Below, piece after piece: positions 20,613 to 29,033 of a DNA stretch of 37,626 bases. Source of the stretch: Anaerolineae bacterium. Lineage in GTDB: Bacteria > Chloroflexota > Anaerolineae > UBA4142 > SHND01. Location: contig JADZCJ010000027.1 in NCBI GenBank assembly GCA_020851635.1, positions 1 through 37,626 on the forward strand, in the 5' to 3' direction. Within the stretch, counting starts at the first letter, position 1. Each line of letters begins with the position of its first letter. A model generated the notes under the pieces. The model was not told the DNA's origin and searched no databases. It saw nothing but the letters and a program-made list of their open reading frames with translations. The position numbers were made by a program, and so were the translations under genes.

Positions 20613-23584
20613 TGCACCCGCATTTCCTCGAATACGAAATGATCGCCGATGGGGTTGCCTTGAGCGTCCGTCACGGGCGAACGCGCAAAATCCGCTTCGC
20701 TGTAGAAACCGATTTCCAGTTGATAGGGTCCCGGCGGCGCGTCGGGCGCAACGTCAAATTCGTACACGTCTGTAAAAATTTCGCCGGGCAGCCAACTCGT
20801 CGTCGGACGCGCGCCGTCGAGCGGAAGTTGGTCGCGCTGCCCATAAATGGTCTTGGCCCCGTCAATCAAGTGAACAAAAACCTTTAACGAGGTCTCTATC
20901 GGCGCCAATGCTCGCCAGTATAACGTCAAACGAACACGGTCGCCCGGCTTGAGTGGGTCGGGCGCGTCGAGCGCATACCCCAGCAGTTCAACACCCCCGC
21001 CAAAACGCGCGCTGACCGGATTGGCAATCGGCGGCATATCCATCGAACGCGCCACCGGATCCACTTGCACGCTGCCAAAGGTATATGCGTTTGTGGGAAG
21101 CGGGGTCTGCGGCGCGAGCTTGTCCAATGCCAGCCGCAGATCAAACGCGCCCGCATTCGCGCTGCCGGGAACGCGCACCAGTACGCGCGCCTGGACAATG
21201 TCGCCGATCTCACGGTCTGACAGGTCGAGTGTGAACAGCGTCGTTGTTCGAGCCGTATTCCAAAACTGCCATCCCGGCGCGACGAGCTCGAGACTGCCGT
21301 TCATCGCTTCCGCGCCGGTCTGTTGGATTTGAAAATAGAGCGTCACGGGCAGGTCGCTGCCGGGATTGACGCTGCTTGCTTCCAAATCATAACCGACAAA
21401 TTCGAGTGCGTCTCCAAAAGACATGCGGCGCGGTTCGTCAATCAAGAGCGTGTCGGGGTCGCGCGGCGCGGCGGGACGGACGACCTCGATGGTGGCGAGC
21501 TCGAGGGGCGTTTCGACACGCGCGCTCCCCCGAAATGCTTTCCAGGGTTCGGCGTCTCGACTCGAGTACATCTCGATCTCTATCTTGTATCGCCCCGGCG
21601 GAGCGCCCGGTTCGATCAACAGGTCGTGCTGGTCGCGATACATCTTGCCGACTTGCCAGCTTGTGATGGGTTGTTCCGTGCCGACAGGCGGCGCGTCCCA
21701 TTGCCCCCAAGAGTTGCCCAGTTCGTCCACCACGCGCAGGGAAACGATGCCGTCTTTTGGCAGTTTGCGGCGCAGACGCCAATAGAGATTGACCACGACG
21801 CGCGTGCCCGCTTCCGCCTGTTCCGGCGTCTCGTAACCGACGAGTTCGAGGTTGCTCGTAAAGCGAATCTGTTCCTCGAGGGGCGTGGACGCGGCGGGGT
21901 CCTTTGGCAATCCGTTGTAAACGTATGCTTGCAGCCGAATCTCGGTGCTGATCCCGCGAAAAACAAATTCCTCGGTGAGCGCGCCCCAACGATTCAGCAG
22001 GTCGGCGATGTGAAAGGTTGGGTCGGCGACCGGCTGATGCAGCTCCAACAGCCAGACGCGCGGGTGATTGCGATAGGCAGCCAAGACCGATTCGCGGTCG
22101 AGAACTTCTTGCCGGTCTCGGGTCTGCCCCAGATGCGGCAGAGATTCCCACTGTAAATTGGGCGGAGCATAGTATTGGACAATTTTCTCTGCCTGGGGCG
22201 CAACGAGCAAGAGATAATCGTCGGGGCGCAGTCGCTCGCGCAAAAATTGCGCCCACGCCTTGTGATCGTCTTTGGCAAATGTCGCATCAAAATACAGGTT
22301 GTTTAGCGAAACCAGCGCGCCGCCGACGACAATGCCCGCGATGACCAACATCACGGCGCCGGTGAGCAACCGTGAAATTTGGCGTTTTGCGTTTGACCTT
22401 TCACTCGCGCGCGCGGCACGCGAACCGACCGCGTGCCCCAGCGCATACACCCCCACCGCCAGCCCGACATAAAAGGCGGGACTGGTCGTAATGAGATGTC
22501 TCGAATTAAGATAGAGCGGGCGAAAGATCGAGCCCAGCTGCAGCGCGAGCGCGGGCAGCAAGAGATAACAAGTCACAAACAAAGCGAGTTTGAAATCGCG
22601 CGGTCTGAGGCGAATCAACGACGAGACGCCGACAAGCCAGAGCGCGAGCAAGAACCAGTCCAAGAGCGCCGCCTGATCGAGGAACATGGATAGTCCGACG
22701 CTGAACGAATTCCATACATCGCGCAGCATGATCCACAGCGGCACCGAGCGCGGTCCTGCCTGGTCCCACGACGTCAAATCGGTCTCGCGCGGCATGAGCG
22801 CCAACACCACAACAAACGCAACGACCAACAGCGCGGCGAGCGCAGTGAGCGGCGAACCGAGGCGGGCGCGCCATGCAGTTTGATGACGCCCTGCCGCGCC
22901 AAAAAGCAACAGCGTCGCGGCAATCAAGGGCAAAAGCACAAATGACAGATAGAGGGTTGCCAGTGACGCCAGAAACGACAAGCCGACCAAGATGCTCCAG
23001 CGTGACACCATGTCCCGCCATGTCTGCGGGTCCGTTTTCAGCCATTTCAAGAGCGCATATACGCTGAACAAGCTGAAGAACAAAACCAACGCATAGGGAC
23101 GCGCTTCTTGCGCGTACCAGACGTAAAATGGCGAAACGGCTGCCATGAGGACCGTGAGCAGCCCGATGGCGCTCCCTCGTTTGCCAAATAGAACGCGTGT
23201 GAATGGCACAAATAGCGCCAGCGTCAAAATGTTGGCGACGGTGGACAAAAAACGGAGCGCAAATTCGGTCGTCCCTGCGACCAGCGTGACGCCGCGCAAG
23301 AGCGCAAAATAGAGCGGGGGATGCAGATCGCGAGTCGCGACCGTTTGAATTTGAATGGTGTTGGCGAGAATGGCGGGGAACGAATTGGTGGCGCGGTCCC
23401 ACGACAGCGCCTCATCCCACCACAAACTCATAGTGCCCAGTTGAAACAGGCGCAGCGCCCATGCGACGAGCAGCAAGAGAACGAGCCAGAACCGTAGAGA
23501 GGTGAGCGGACGGAGGAGCGTCTGAAATGCGGTCCCAAGAGGACCCGACCCAGAGATGTTGGAATTCGAAACAAAAACTTGCAT
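20609..23584 (-). CDS. Large GT39-type membrane glycosyltransferase with three tail modules
   Basis: A 991-residue protein, first gene of the glycan operon. A multispanning GT-C half (about 30-430) has the catalytic loop SLWWDEALSW with Asp57-Glu58 and RDLHPPLYFALL (about 85-96). A linker domain with DDYLLLVAPQAEKIVQYYA follows. The tail then has three consecutive beta-rich modules (about 575-700, 722-845 and 858-990), each starting with an E-L/F-V/L-G-Y motif, followed by V-x-L-Y-(W/F), with modules 1 and 3 ending in PPGxYxxEI and a tyrosine. The tail would sit outside the membrane and may bind or position the glycan. This is longer than ordinary GT39 enzymes (about 500-600 residues). The ATG at 23584 has no clear Shine-Dalgarno; a promoter-like TATAAT lies about 60 bases upstream. 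Confidence 0.83.
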   Translation of the reverse strand: MQVFVSNSNISGSGPLGTAFQTLLRPLTSLRFWLVLLLLVAWALRLFQLGTMSLWWDEALSWDRATNSFPAILANTIQIQTVATRDLHPPLYFALLRGVTLVAGTTEFALRFLSTVANILTLALFVPFTRVLFGKRGSAIGLLTVLMAAVSPFYVWYAQEARPYALVLFFSLFSVYALLKWLKTDPQTWRDMVSRWSILVGLSFLASLATLYLSFVLLPLIAATLLLFGAAGRHQTAWRARLGSPLTALAALLVVAFVVVLALMPRETDLTSWDQAGPRSVPLWIMLRDVWNSFSVGLSMFLDQAALLDWFLLALWLVGVSSLIRLRPRDFKLALFVTCYLLLPALALQLGSIFRPLYLNSRHLITTSPAFYVGLAVGVYALGHAVGSRAARASERSNAKRQISRLLTGAVMLVIAGIVVGGALVSLNNLYFDATFAKDDHKAWAQFLRERLRPDDYLLLVAPQAEKIVQYYAPPNLQWESLPHLGQTRDRQEVLDRESVLAAYRNHPRVWLLELHQPVADPTFHIADLLNRWGALTEEFVFRGISTEIRLQAYVYNGLPKDPAASTPLEEQIRFTSNLELVGYETPEQAEAGTRVVVNLYWRLRRKLPKDGIVSLRVVDELGNSWGQWDAPPVGTEQPITSWQVGKMYRDQHDLLIEPGAPPGRYKIEIEMYSSRDAEPWKAFRGSARVETPLELATIEVVRPAAPRDPDTLLIDEPRRMSFGDALEFVGYDLEASSVNPGSDLPVTLYFQIQQTGAEAMNGSLELVAPGWQFWNTARTTTLFTLDLSDREIGDIVQARVLVRVPGSANAGAFDLRLALDKLAPQTPLPTNAYTFGSVQVDPVARSMDMPPIANPVSARFGGGVELLGYALDAPDPLKPGDRVRLTLYWRALAPIETSLKVFVHLIDGAKTIYGQRDQLPLDGARPTTSWLPGEIFTDVYEFDVAPDAPPGPYQLEIGFYSEADFARSPVTDAQGNPIGDHFVFEEMRVQ

Positions 23585-23644
23585 GAAAAATGCGCGATGG
23601 TGTAGGAGGGCGAGCCAACCTCAGCCCTTGTAACCCGACGTGAG

Positions 23645-23674
23645 ATTATACGTGAGGCGCGGCGAGGGGGAAAA
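23645..23674 (-). promoter_or_regulatory. Candidate promoter of the glycan operon
   Basis: On the minus strand a perfect TATAAT lies at 23645-23650. The -35 region is poor (TTTTCC, 23669-23674, 18 bases upstream). Transcription would start near 23638, giving a leader of about 54 bases before the large GT39-type gene. Confidence 0.4.
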
Positions 23675-23678
23675 TTGC

Positions 23679-23734
23679 TGATAAAACGAGAAATCCAGAA
23701 ATCTTGCAGGATTTCTGGATTTCTCGTTTTATCA
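23679..23734. terminator. Perfect 25-pair hairpin overlapping the kinase stop codon
   Basis: Bases 23679-23703 pair without a mismatch with 23710-23734 around a six-base loop. The stem is A/T-rich and includes the TGA stop of the histidine kinase gene (23732-23734). It lies between that gene and the promoter of the next operon, so termination of the kinase message is the simplest role; no clean T-run follows. A mobile or repeated palindrome is an alternative. Confidence 0.65.
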
Positions 23735-26095
23735 ACGGACCGGCAAAGTGACGCGAATCGTTGTTCCTTTGCCCACATCCGTCTCGATCTCGAATGTCCC
23801 GCCCGCGCGTTCGGTGCGTTCGCGCATTTGTAGAATGCCCACACTCCCGCGTCCGCTGGCGGCATCCAGCGCCTTGATCACGTCGAAACCCTTGCCGTCG
23901 TCGCGCACGACCAGATTGACGCGCGTGTCGTCAAAATCAAATGTGAGCCAAACGTTGGAAGCGTGGGCGTGTTTGCGGACGTTGTTGAGCGATTCTTGCA
24001 CAAGCCGATACAGCGCAGATTGCGACTTGGGCACAAGTCGCGCGGCATCGTCGTTGGCGCTGAGATGGATGTTGATATCGTTTGCGCCGCCAAAGTCCCG
24101 GACGAATTTTTCGAGCGCGGGCATAAAACCGAGCGTTTCAATTTCGACGGGTCGCAAGGCGAAAATCGTCTGCCGCACTTCGCGCACGTCACGACGCAGA
24201 GTCTGGTCGAGCTCTTGCAGCTCTTTGAGCAGGTCAATCTCTCTGCCCCTGCGCGCGGCGACCTGTAGAGTTTGGACGCGCATCAGCATAAAATTTATAT
24301 CCTGCGCCAAGCCGTCATGAATCTCGCGCGCCATGCGGGCACGCTCCTCGCTGATCACTTTTTCTTCAGACCACGCATACAGCTGGGCATTCCGCACGAT
24401 CAGCGCCGCCGAGCTCGAAAGGACCGAGAGCAAATTCAGGTGACGCGGACCAAACATGCGCGAGTCGCGATGTGTCAGGACAATCGCGCCTTCGACGCGG
24501 GTCCCAACGGTGAGAGGCGCCGCAATGATCGAACCGATGCCGCGAGCGGGATCATCGGCAACACTCCGCAGAATGGCATGATTCGCCGCAATCGCCTCGC
24601 GCGCGACATCGGACGGCGCGCCCGCGCCGAGTTCGACCCACGCCGCCGAATCGCCGTTTTCACTGCCGCGAATAAAGATTGCGCCGTTCTGCGCTCCGCA
24701 CGCTTCGGCAATTTGGCGCATCAACCGTTCGAGCACCTGCTGGAGATTCGATTCCCCGCGCAGGGTCAGGTCAATCTCTCGAAACGCAATCGCCTCGTGT
24801 GCGCGCAAACGATGCGACTCGATCACCGCGGCGGCAGTGTGCGCCAGGGTCTTGAGCACGCCGAGCCGGTCGGGACGGAGGCGTTTGCTGGGCGGGAGAT
24901 GCAGCTCGAGCAGACCAAACTTGCGATCGCCGCGCAAAATCGGCAGCCAGACAACCCCCTGTTGTTCGCGTTCGCGCGCATTGACCGAATCGGCGGGCAC
25001 AACAAACGCCGGGGGTTTCAACCGTCGCGCTTCATCCGCATCCAGACCGACTGACTTGAAAAGGGTCAACTGCGAAGAGAGGTCTTCGACCAGCCACAGA
25101 ATCGCGCGTTTTGCGCCTGCGAGTTCAAGCGCGGCTTCGAGCACAATCGTCGCGGCATCGTCCAGATCAAATGCGCCCGCGAGCCGCTGACTCGTCTCGC
25201 TCATGTTGCGCATTACATCAATCAAGCGCGCCTGATCAATGGCGACCGCCGCCTGTCCTGCGAGCACCGCTGCCAATTCCAGGTCGGCGCGCGTAAAAGG
25301 CGCCATGCCGCGCAGGCGCGAGAGATTCAATACGCCGATCAATTCGCCGCGCGTGCGCAGGGGGAGCGAAAGCGCGGACCCGAGCTGCGGCTTGTCCATC
25401 GAGGACTGCACCTTGACATCGAGCGGCACGTCATCGGCAATGATCAAGGGTTCGCCGCGTTCGGCAACAATGCCCGCGATGCTCGCGCCGACCGCGCGGC
25501 GCTGGGTTTCGACAATTTCCGGAGGCAACCCGTCCGCTGCCGCAATCGTGAGTTCGGCATGTTCGTGGTCGAGCAGCATGAGCGACGCGATTTCGGCGCG
25601 AGTTTCCGCGCGCACCGTGGTGACAACCTGATTCAGTACCTGCGACAATTCCGTCGCGCCCATGAACGAATGAGAAAGTTCGTACAGCGGAACGAGCGCG
25701 CGGAGCCGCGCATTTTCGCGGCGCAGGCGCTCCTGTTCCAGCGCGGCGACCACAGAGGAGACGAGCTGTTCGGCGGGAAAAGGTTTGACGAGAAATCCGG
25801 CAAAGCCCGCCTGGATCGCTCGATTGGAGACGTCCCAGCTAGAAAAAGCCGTCATGGCGATGCCGGCGACATCGGGCAGCACCTGACGAATCTGCTGAAA
25901 GGCCTGGATTCCGTCCTGGTCCGGGAGATAAATGTCAGCCAGAATCAAATCAAACGGTTGTTGGCGCGCGCGTTCGATAGCTTGCCGGGTAGCGGATGCC
26001 AAAGTTACCGCATAGCCGGCGTTCGTGAGGGTGGCGGCTGTTTCGAGGCAGAGCGCCTCGTTATCGTCGAGGACGAGAATTCGCTCGGTGGGCAT
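23732..26095 (-). CDS. Hybrid sensor: receiver, GAF domains, NarL-type histidine kinase
   Basis: A 787-residue cytoplasmic signalling protein with no membrane segments. An N-terminal receiver domain (about 4-122) has phospho-acceptor Asp54 in LILADIYLPD, acidic pair Asp10-Asp11 and Lys104 in FLVKPF. About three GAF-like sensor domains follow (roughly 135-290, 300-440, 445-575). The kinase core is of the HisKA_3 type: EERARMAREIHDGLAQDI with His593, then an HATPase with QESLNNVRKHAHA (N box), RDDGKGFD and GSVGILQMRERTERAGG. HisKA_3 kinases usually pair with LuxR-type regulators; none is adjacent. The leading receiver suggests it is itself a phosphorelay target. Its ligand is unknown. The promoter at 26171-26199 would give a leader of about 68 bases. 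Confidence 0.93.
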   Translation of the reverse strand: MPTERILVLDDNEALCLETAATLTNAGYAVTLASATRQAIERARQQPFDLILADIYLPDQDGIQAFQQIRQVLPDVAGIAMTAFSSWDVSNRAIQAGFAGFLVKPFPAEQLVSSVVAALEQERLRRENARLRALVPLYELSHSFMGATELSQVLNQVVTTVRAETRAEIASLMLLDHEHAELTIAAADGLPPEIVETQRRAVGASIAGIVAERGEPLIIADDVPLDVKVQSSMDKPQLGSALSLPLRTRGELIGVLNLSRLRGMAPFTRADLELAAVLAGQAAVAIDQARLIDVMRNMSETSQRLAGAFDLDDAATIVLEAALELAGAKRAILWLVEDLSSQLTLFKSVGLDADEARRLKPPAFVVPADSVNAREREQQGVVWLPILRGDRKFGLLELHLPPSKRLRPDRLGVLKTLAHTAAAVIESHRLRAHEAIAFREIDLTLRGESNLQQVLERLMRQIAEACGAQNGAIFIRGSENGDSAAWVELGAGAPSDVAREAIAANHAILRSVADDPARGIGSIIAAPLTVGTRVEGAIVLTHRDSRMFGPRHLNLLSVLSSSAALIVRNAQLYAWSEEKVISEERARMAREIHDGLAQDINFMLMRVQTLQVAARRGREIDLLKELQELDQTLRRDVREVRQTIFALRPVEIETLGFMPALEKFVRDFGGANDINIHLSANDDAARLVPKSQSALYRLVQESLNNVRKHAHASNVWLTFDFDDTRVNLVVRDDGKGFDVIKALDAASGRGSVGILQMRERTERAGGTFEIETDVGKGTTIRVTLPVR

Positions 26096-26170
26096 ATGTG
26101 AGAATGTGACCGGGAGGACCGTGCGACAAGGCGCGCGTTGGCGTCTGGAGCGCCCACAAACGCCCGCATC

Positions 26171-26199
26171 AGTATAGCCCGATTAAAAGGGTTTGACAA
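26171..26199 (-). promoter_or_regulatory. Promoter of the histidine kinase gene
   Basis: On the minus strand TTGTCA (26194-26199) and TATACT (26171-26176) are 17 bases apart, close to the sigma70 consensus. The -35 box overlaps on the other strand the TTGACA of the divergent pepA promoter. Confidence 0.65.
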
Positions 26200-26227
26200 G
26201 CGAAAATTTGCGCCGGTGTGCTATAAT
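26193..26227 (+). promoter_or_regulatory. Promoter of leucyl aminopeptidase, extended -10
   Basis: A perfect TATAAT (26222-26227) with an upstream TG (TGCTATAAT) forms an extended -10 box that does not need a well-placed -35. A perfect TTGACA at 26193-26198 is 23 bases away, too far for normal pairing. Transcription from near 26234 gives a leader of about 100 bases ending in AAGGGGAG, 7 bases before the ATG. Confidence 0.65.
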
Positions 26228-26333
26228 CGCGGCACAAATGCCAAAGACGCAGCTGCGCGCGAGCCGCCCTCGCGGGCGCGCCGCGCCGACGCGATTGACG
26301 TTCGTATATTTCTGACTTATTCAAGGGGAGCTT

Positions 26334-27866
26334 ATGCAATTCGACGTAGAGATCGGCACATTGTCGCAATGGAGCGGCGATGGGATCATAGTGACAGTCT
26401 TTCAAGATGAACCTCTTTCCGGCGCGGCGGCTCAAGTGGACCATGCGCTCGGCGGTGAAATTCAACGCGCCCTCGACAACAAGGAATTTAGCGCGCGGTA
26501 TACACTGCATTTTGCCTTTTACTCGATGGGGACATTGCCCGCCGCGCGGGTTGCGGTCGTGGGGCTGGGCAAGCGCGACAAGCACAAGTTGGACCGGGCG
26601 CGCCGCGCGGCGGCTGACGGCGTCAAGGACTTGCGTAAATTGGGCGCCAAGCGTGTGGCGCTGACAGTGCCCGCCGAAGGTCTGGACCTTGCCAAAGCAG
26701 CGCAAGCGACTGCGGAAGGCATCGTCATGGGCTTGTTTCGTTTTCAGAAATATTTTACGGCGGCGGCAGACGCGCTGTGGGAAGATGATTTCCGAAACGA
26801 GCTCGAGAGCGTGACAATTCTGGTGAACGACGCGTCCCAGCTAGAGACCGTGCGCGCGGCAGTGGAACGCGGGCGCATCCTGGGCGAGGCGAACAATTTC
26901 GCGCGCACCCTCGCGAACGAGCCCGGGAACAAAATGACGCCGCTGCTTTTGGCGGAACAAGCGCGGGCGATGGCGGACAAGAACGGATTGGAATTTTATG
27001 TGATTGACCGGGACAAAGCTGCGGAACTTGGCATGGGCGCGTTTTTGGGCGTCGCACAAGGGTCCCAGAATCCACCCGCAATGATCGTGATGCGTTATTG
27101 GGGCGACCCGTCAAGCAAGGAGGGCGGGGTGGGGTTGATTGGCAAGGGCATTACCTTTGACAGCGGCGGCATTTCGCTCAAGCCCGCGGACGGCATGGAA
27201 AATATGAAGGGCGACATGTCGGGCGGCGCGGCGACGATTGCGGCGATGCAGGCAATCGCTCAACTGAAACCGCATGTCAATGTGACGGGCATTGTCGCCG
27301 CCGCCGAAAACATGCCCGGCGGAAACGCGTTCAAGCCCGGCGACATTTTGCGCGCCATGAACGGCATGACGATCGAGATCAACAATACGGATGCCGAGGG
27401 TCGCCTGGTGCTGGCGGATGCGGTCGCCTATGCGACCAAAGAATTGAAACTAAGCCCGGTCCTCGACGCCGCAACTCTGACGGGCGCGATCGTCGTCGCG
27501 CTGGGCATATATCGCACGGGTGTTTTTTCCAACGACGATGAACTGGCAGATACGCTGTACGAAATCGGCGAGCGCACGGGCGAAAAGAACTGGCAGATGC
27601 CGATGGACGAAGAATATTTGCTGGCGATCCGCAGTGATTGGGCGGATTTGAAAAACAGCGGCGGACGACCGGGCGGCGCGATCACGGGCGCGTGGTTTAT
27701 TCGCCAATTTGTCGAAAAAGGCGCCAAATGGGCGCATCTCGATATCGCCGGCGCGGCGGGCATCGGCGAAGCCAAAGAGCGCGGGTATATCAACAAATGG
27801 GGCAACGGCACTCCCACGCGGACATTTGTCGAGTTTGTTTTGCAGTCGGCGAATGGCAAAGGATAA
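26334..27866 (+). CDS. pepA: Leucyl aminopeptidase (M17 family)
   Basis: A 510-residue cytoplasmic metallopeptidase that removes N-terminal residues such as Leu from peptides; the family works as a hexamer with two metals per subunit. The metal ligands are visible: Lys271 and Asp276 in IGKGITFDSGG, Asp294 in MKGDMSGG, and Asp353 and Glu355 in NTDAEGRL. Catalytic Lys283 (SLKPADGM) and Arg357 are present too. The N-terminal half is the usual macro-like regulatory domain. The length is normal. The start is fixed by AAGGGGAG before the ATG. It is monocistronic, with its own promoter and a strong terminator. The M17 family also holds cysteinyl-glycinases, but leucyl aminopeptidase is the default call. 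Confidence 0.95.
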   Translation: MQFDVEIGTLSQWSGDGIIVTVFQDEPLSGAAAQVDHALGGEIQRALDNKEFSARYTLHFAFYSMGTLPAARVAVVGLGKRDKHKLDRARRAAADGVKDLRKLGAKRVALTVPAEGLDLAKAAQATAEGIVMGLFRFQKYFTAAADALWEDDFRNELESVTILVNDASQLETVRAAVERGRILGEANNFARTLANEPGNKMTPLLLAEQARAMADKNGLEFYVIDRDKAAELGMGAFLGVAQGSQNPPAMIVMRYWGDPSSKEGGVGLIGKGITFDSGGISLKPADGMENMKGDMSGGAATIAAMQAIAQLKPHVNVTGIVAAAENMPGGNAFKPGDILRAMNGMTIEINNTDAEGRLVLADAVAYATKELKLSPVLDAATLTGAIVVALGIYRTGVFSNDDELADTLYEIGERTGEKNWQMPMDEEYLLAIRSDWADLKNSGGRPGGAITGAWFIRQFVEKGAKWAHLDIAGAAGIGEAKERGYINKWGNGTPTRTFVEFVLQSANGKG

Positions 27867-27879
27867 ACCCATTTTCGGG

Positions 27880-27924
27880 AAACAAAAAGGCGGCGTCGAA
27901 ATTTCGACGCCGCGCTTTTTGTTT
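27880..27924. terminator. Bidirectional terminator between pepA and the chagasin gene
   Basis: Bases 27890-27900 pair with 27903-27913 (11 GC-rich pairs), extended by 27880-27889 with 27915-27924 (10 A/T-rich pairs) across a one-base bulge. The A/T arms give a T-run on each strand, right for two converging genes. Confidence 0.88.
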
Positions 27925-27932
27925 CGAGGTTT

Positions 27933-28968
27933 TTATTCGACCGTCACATCAGCCGTCCAGGTATTTTGTGGGGTGGGTTTTGTGCCCCTTTCCCAGGGAC
28001 GCGAATACAATAGGGTCAACGTGGTCGTGCCTGCGCCCACGGCACGGAACGTAAAGGTCTCGGTTCCGCCTGCACCAGGCATGGGGGTCTTGGAGCCCAA
28101 ATCGAACTGCGGCTCACCGACTTGCTCCAACACCGCTGCATTGTCCGAAATCACTTGCCACGAATAGCCGGTGGAGGGGTTGCTGGCGAGCTGCACGGTC
28201 ATCGTGTCGCCCGCTTTAAGGGAGACAGGCTTGCCATTGTCTTGTTCCGTCAAGGTTTGGTCCACAATGCTTGGTGATGGTTTATTCGAGCTGCCGGTAA
28301 AAACGTTTGGTAGAGAGGTCGGCTGGTAGCGCACAACCTTGCTCAGATCGGTGCCGCGCACGACGCCATTCGCTTTATAAGTCAGCCCCCAGGAATCAAT
28401 GGCTGACATGTCAGCAAAAACGCACATGCCAACGACCTGGAAATTGGTCGCGCTGTCGGGCGCTTCCGTGACCCAGCCGCCGCCTGCGGCATTGGCTGCT
28501 CCACCAAACAGGTCCGTCCCGCCCAGCTTGGAACAATACAAAGAGGAGGGGTTTGCGCCTGTGAATGGCGGCAGGGCAACCGGTTCGAGATAGGCGAGCA
28601 CAGCCAGGGTCGGCTCGTCTGCATAAAGAGTATCCAGCGCAATCGAAATTTGCGATTGGAACCCGGTCGCATCGGCTTCCGAATGGAACGTGCAAAAATC
28701 GCGCGACCCGGCGAGCCGCAGCCAGCGGTCCTGCGGCGCATTCGTTTTGTAGGTCGGATAGCGCGTCGTCACGGTGCCGCCCTGTGCCTCACAATAAGCC
28801 GCAGCGGCCGCAGCCTCGTCCATCTCTTGCGGTTCGGTTGTGGCAACGAGGGTGGCTGTGGCTTGTGCGTTGGGTCGCGCCTGGACGGCATTCGTGCTAA
28901 ACAGCAGGGTTGCCAGGATGGCAAGCACTGCAAAAAAAAAACAAACCGATTTGGATTTTTCTGTGCAT
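27933..28968 (-). CDS. Secreted chagasin-type (I42) protease inhibitor with DUF333-like repeats, frame-split at a poly-T tract
   Basis: The C-terminal domain (last 100 or so residues) is a chagasin/I42 inhibitor of papain-type cysteine proteases: NPSTGYSW, GAGGTETF and YSRPWE match the family's three loops. Before it come two DUF333-like segments (YCEAQGGTV and YCSKLGGTD, then CVFADMSAIDSWGL). The frame opens at 28928 with GTG and only a truncated signal (LAILATLLFSTNAVQA). An ATG at 28968, preceded by AAGGAGAG, begins a proper signal (MHRKIQIGLFFF), but it is out of phase: ten T at 28941-28932 would have to be read as nine. As it stands that frame stops after 23 codons. Sequencing error, transcript slippage or a phase-variable switch are all possible. 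The coordinates include the split N-terminus. Confidence 0.8.
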
Positions 28969-29033
28969 CCGATTCTCTCCTTGATTCTAAAACGATTCGG
29001 CGCCGGATTCCGTTTGATTCGCGTACGAGGGGT

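Noticed and set aside
22506-23402. 298-codon minus-strand frame inside the large glycosyltransferase gene
   Set aside because: Same strand but a different frame from a gene with clear GT-C motifs; Arg/His/Ala-rich with no domain.
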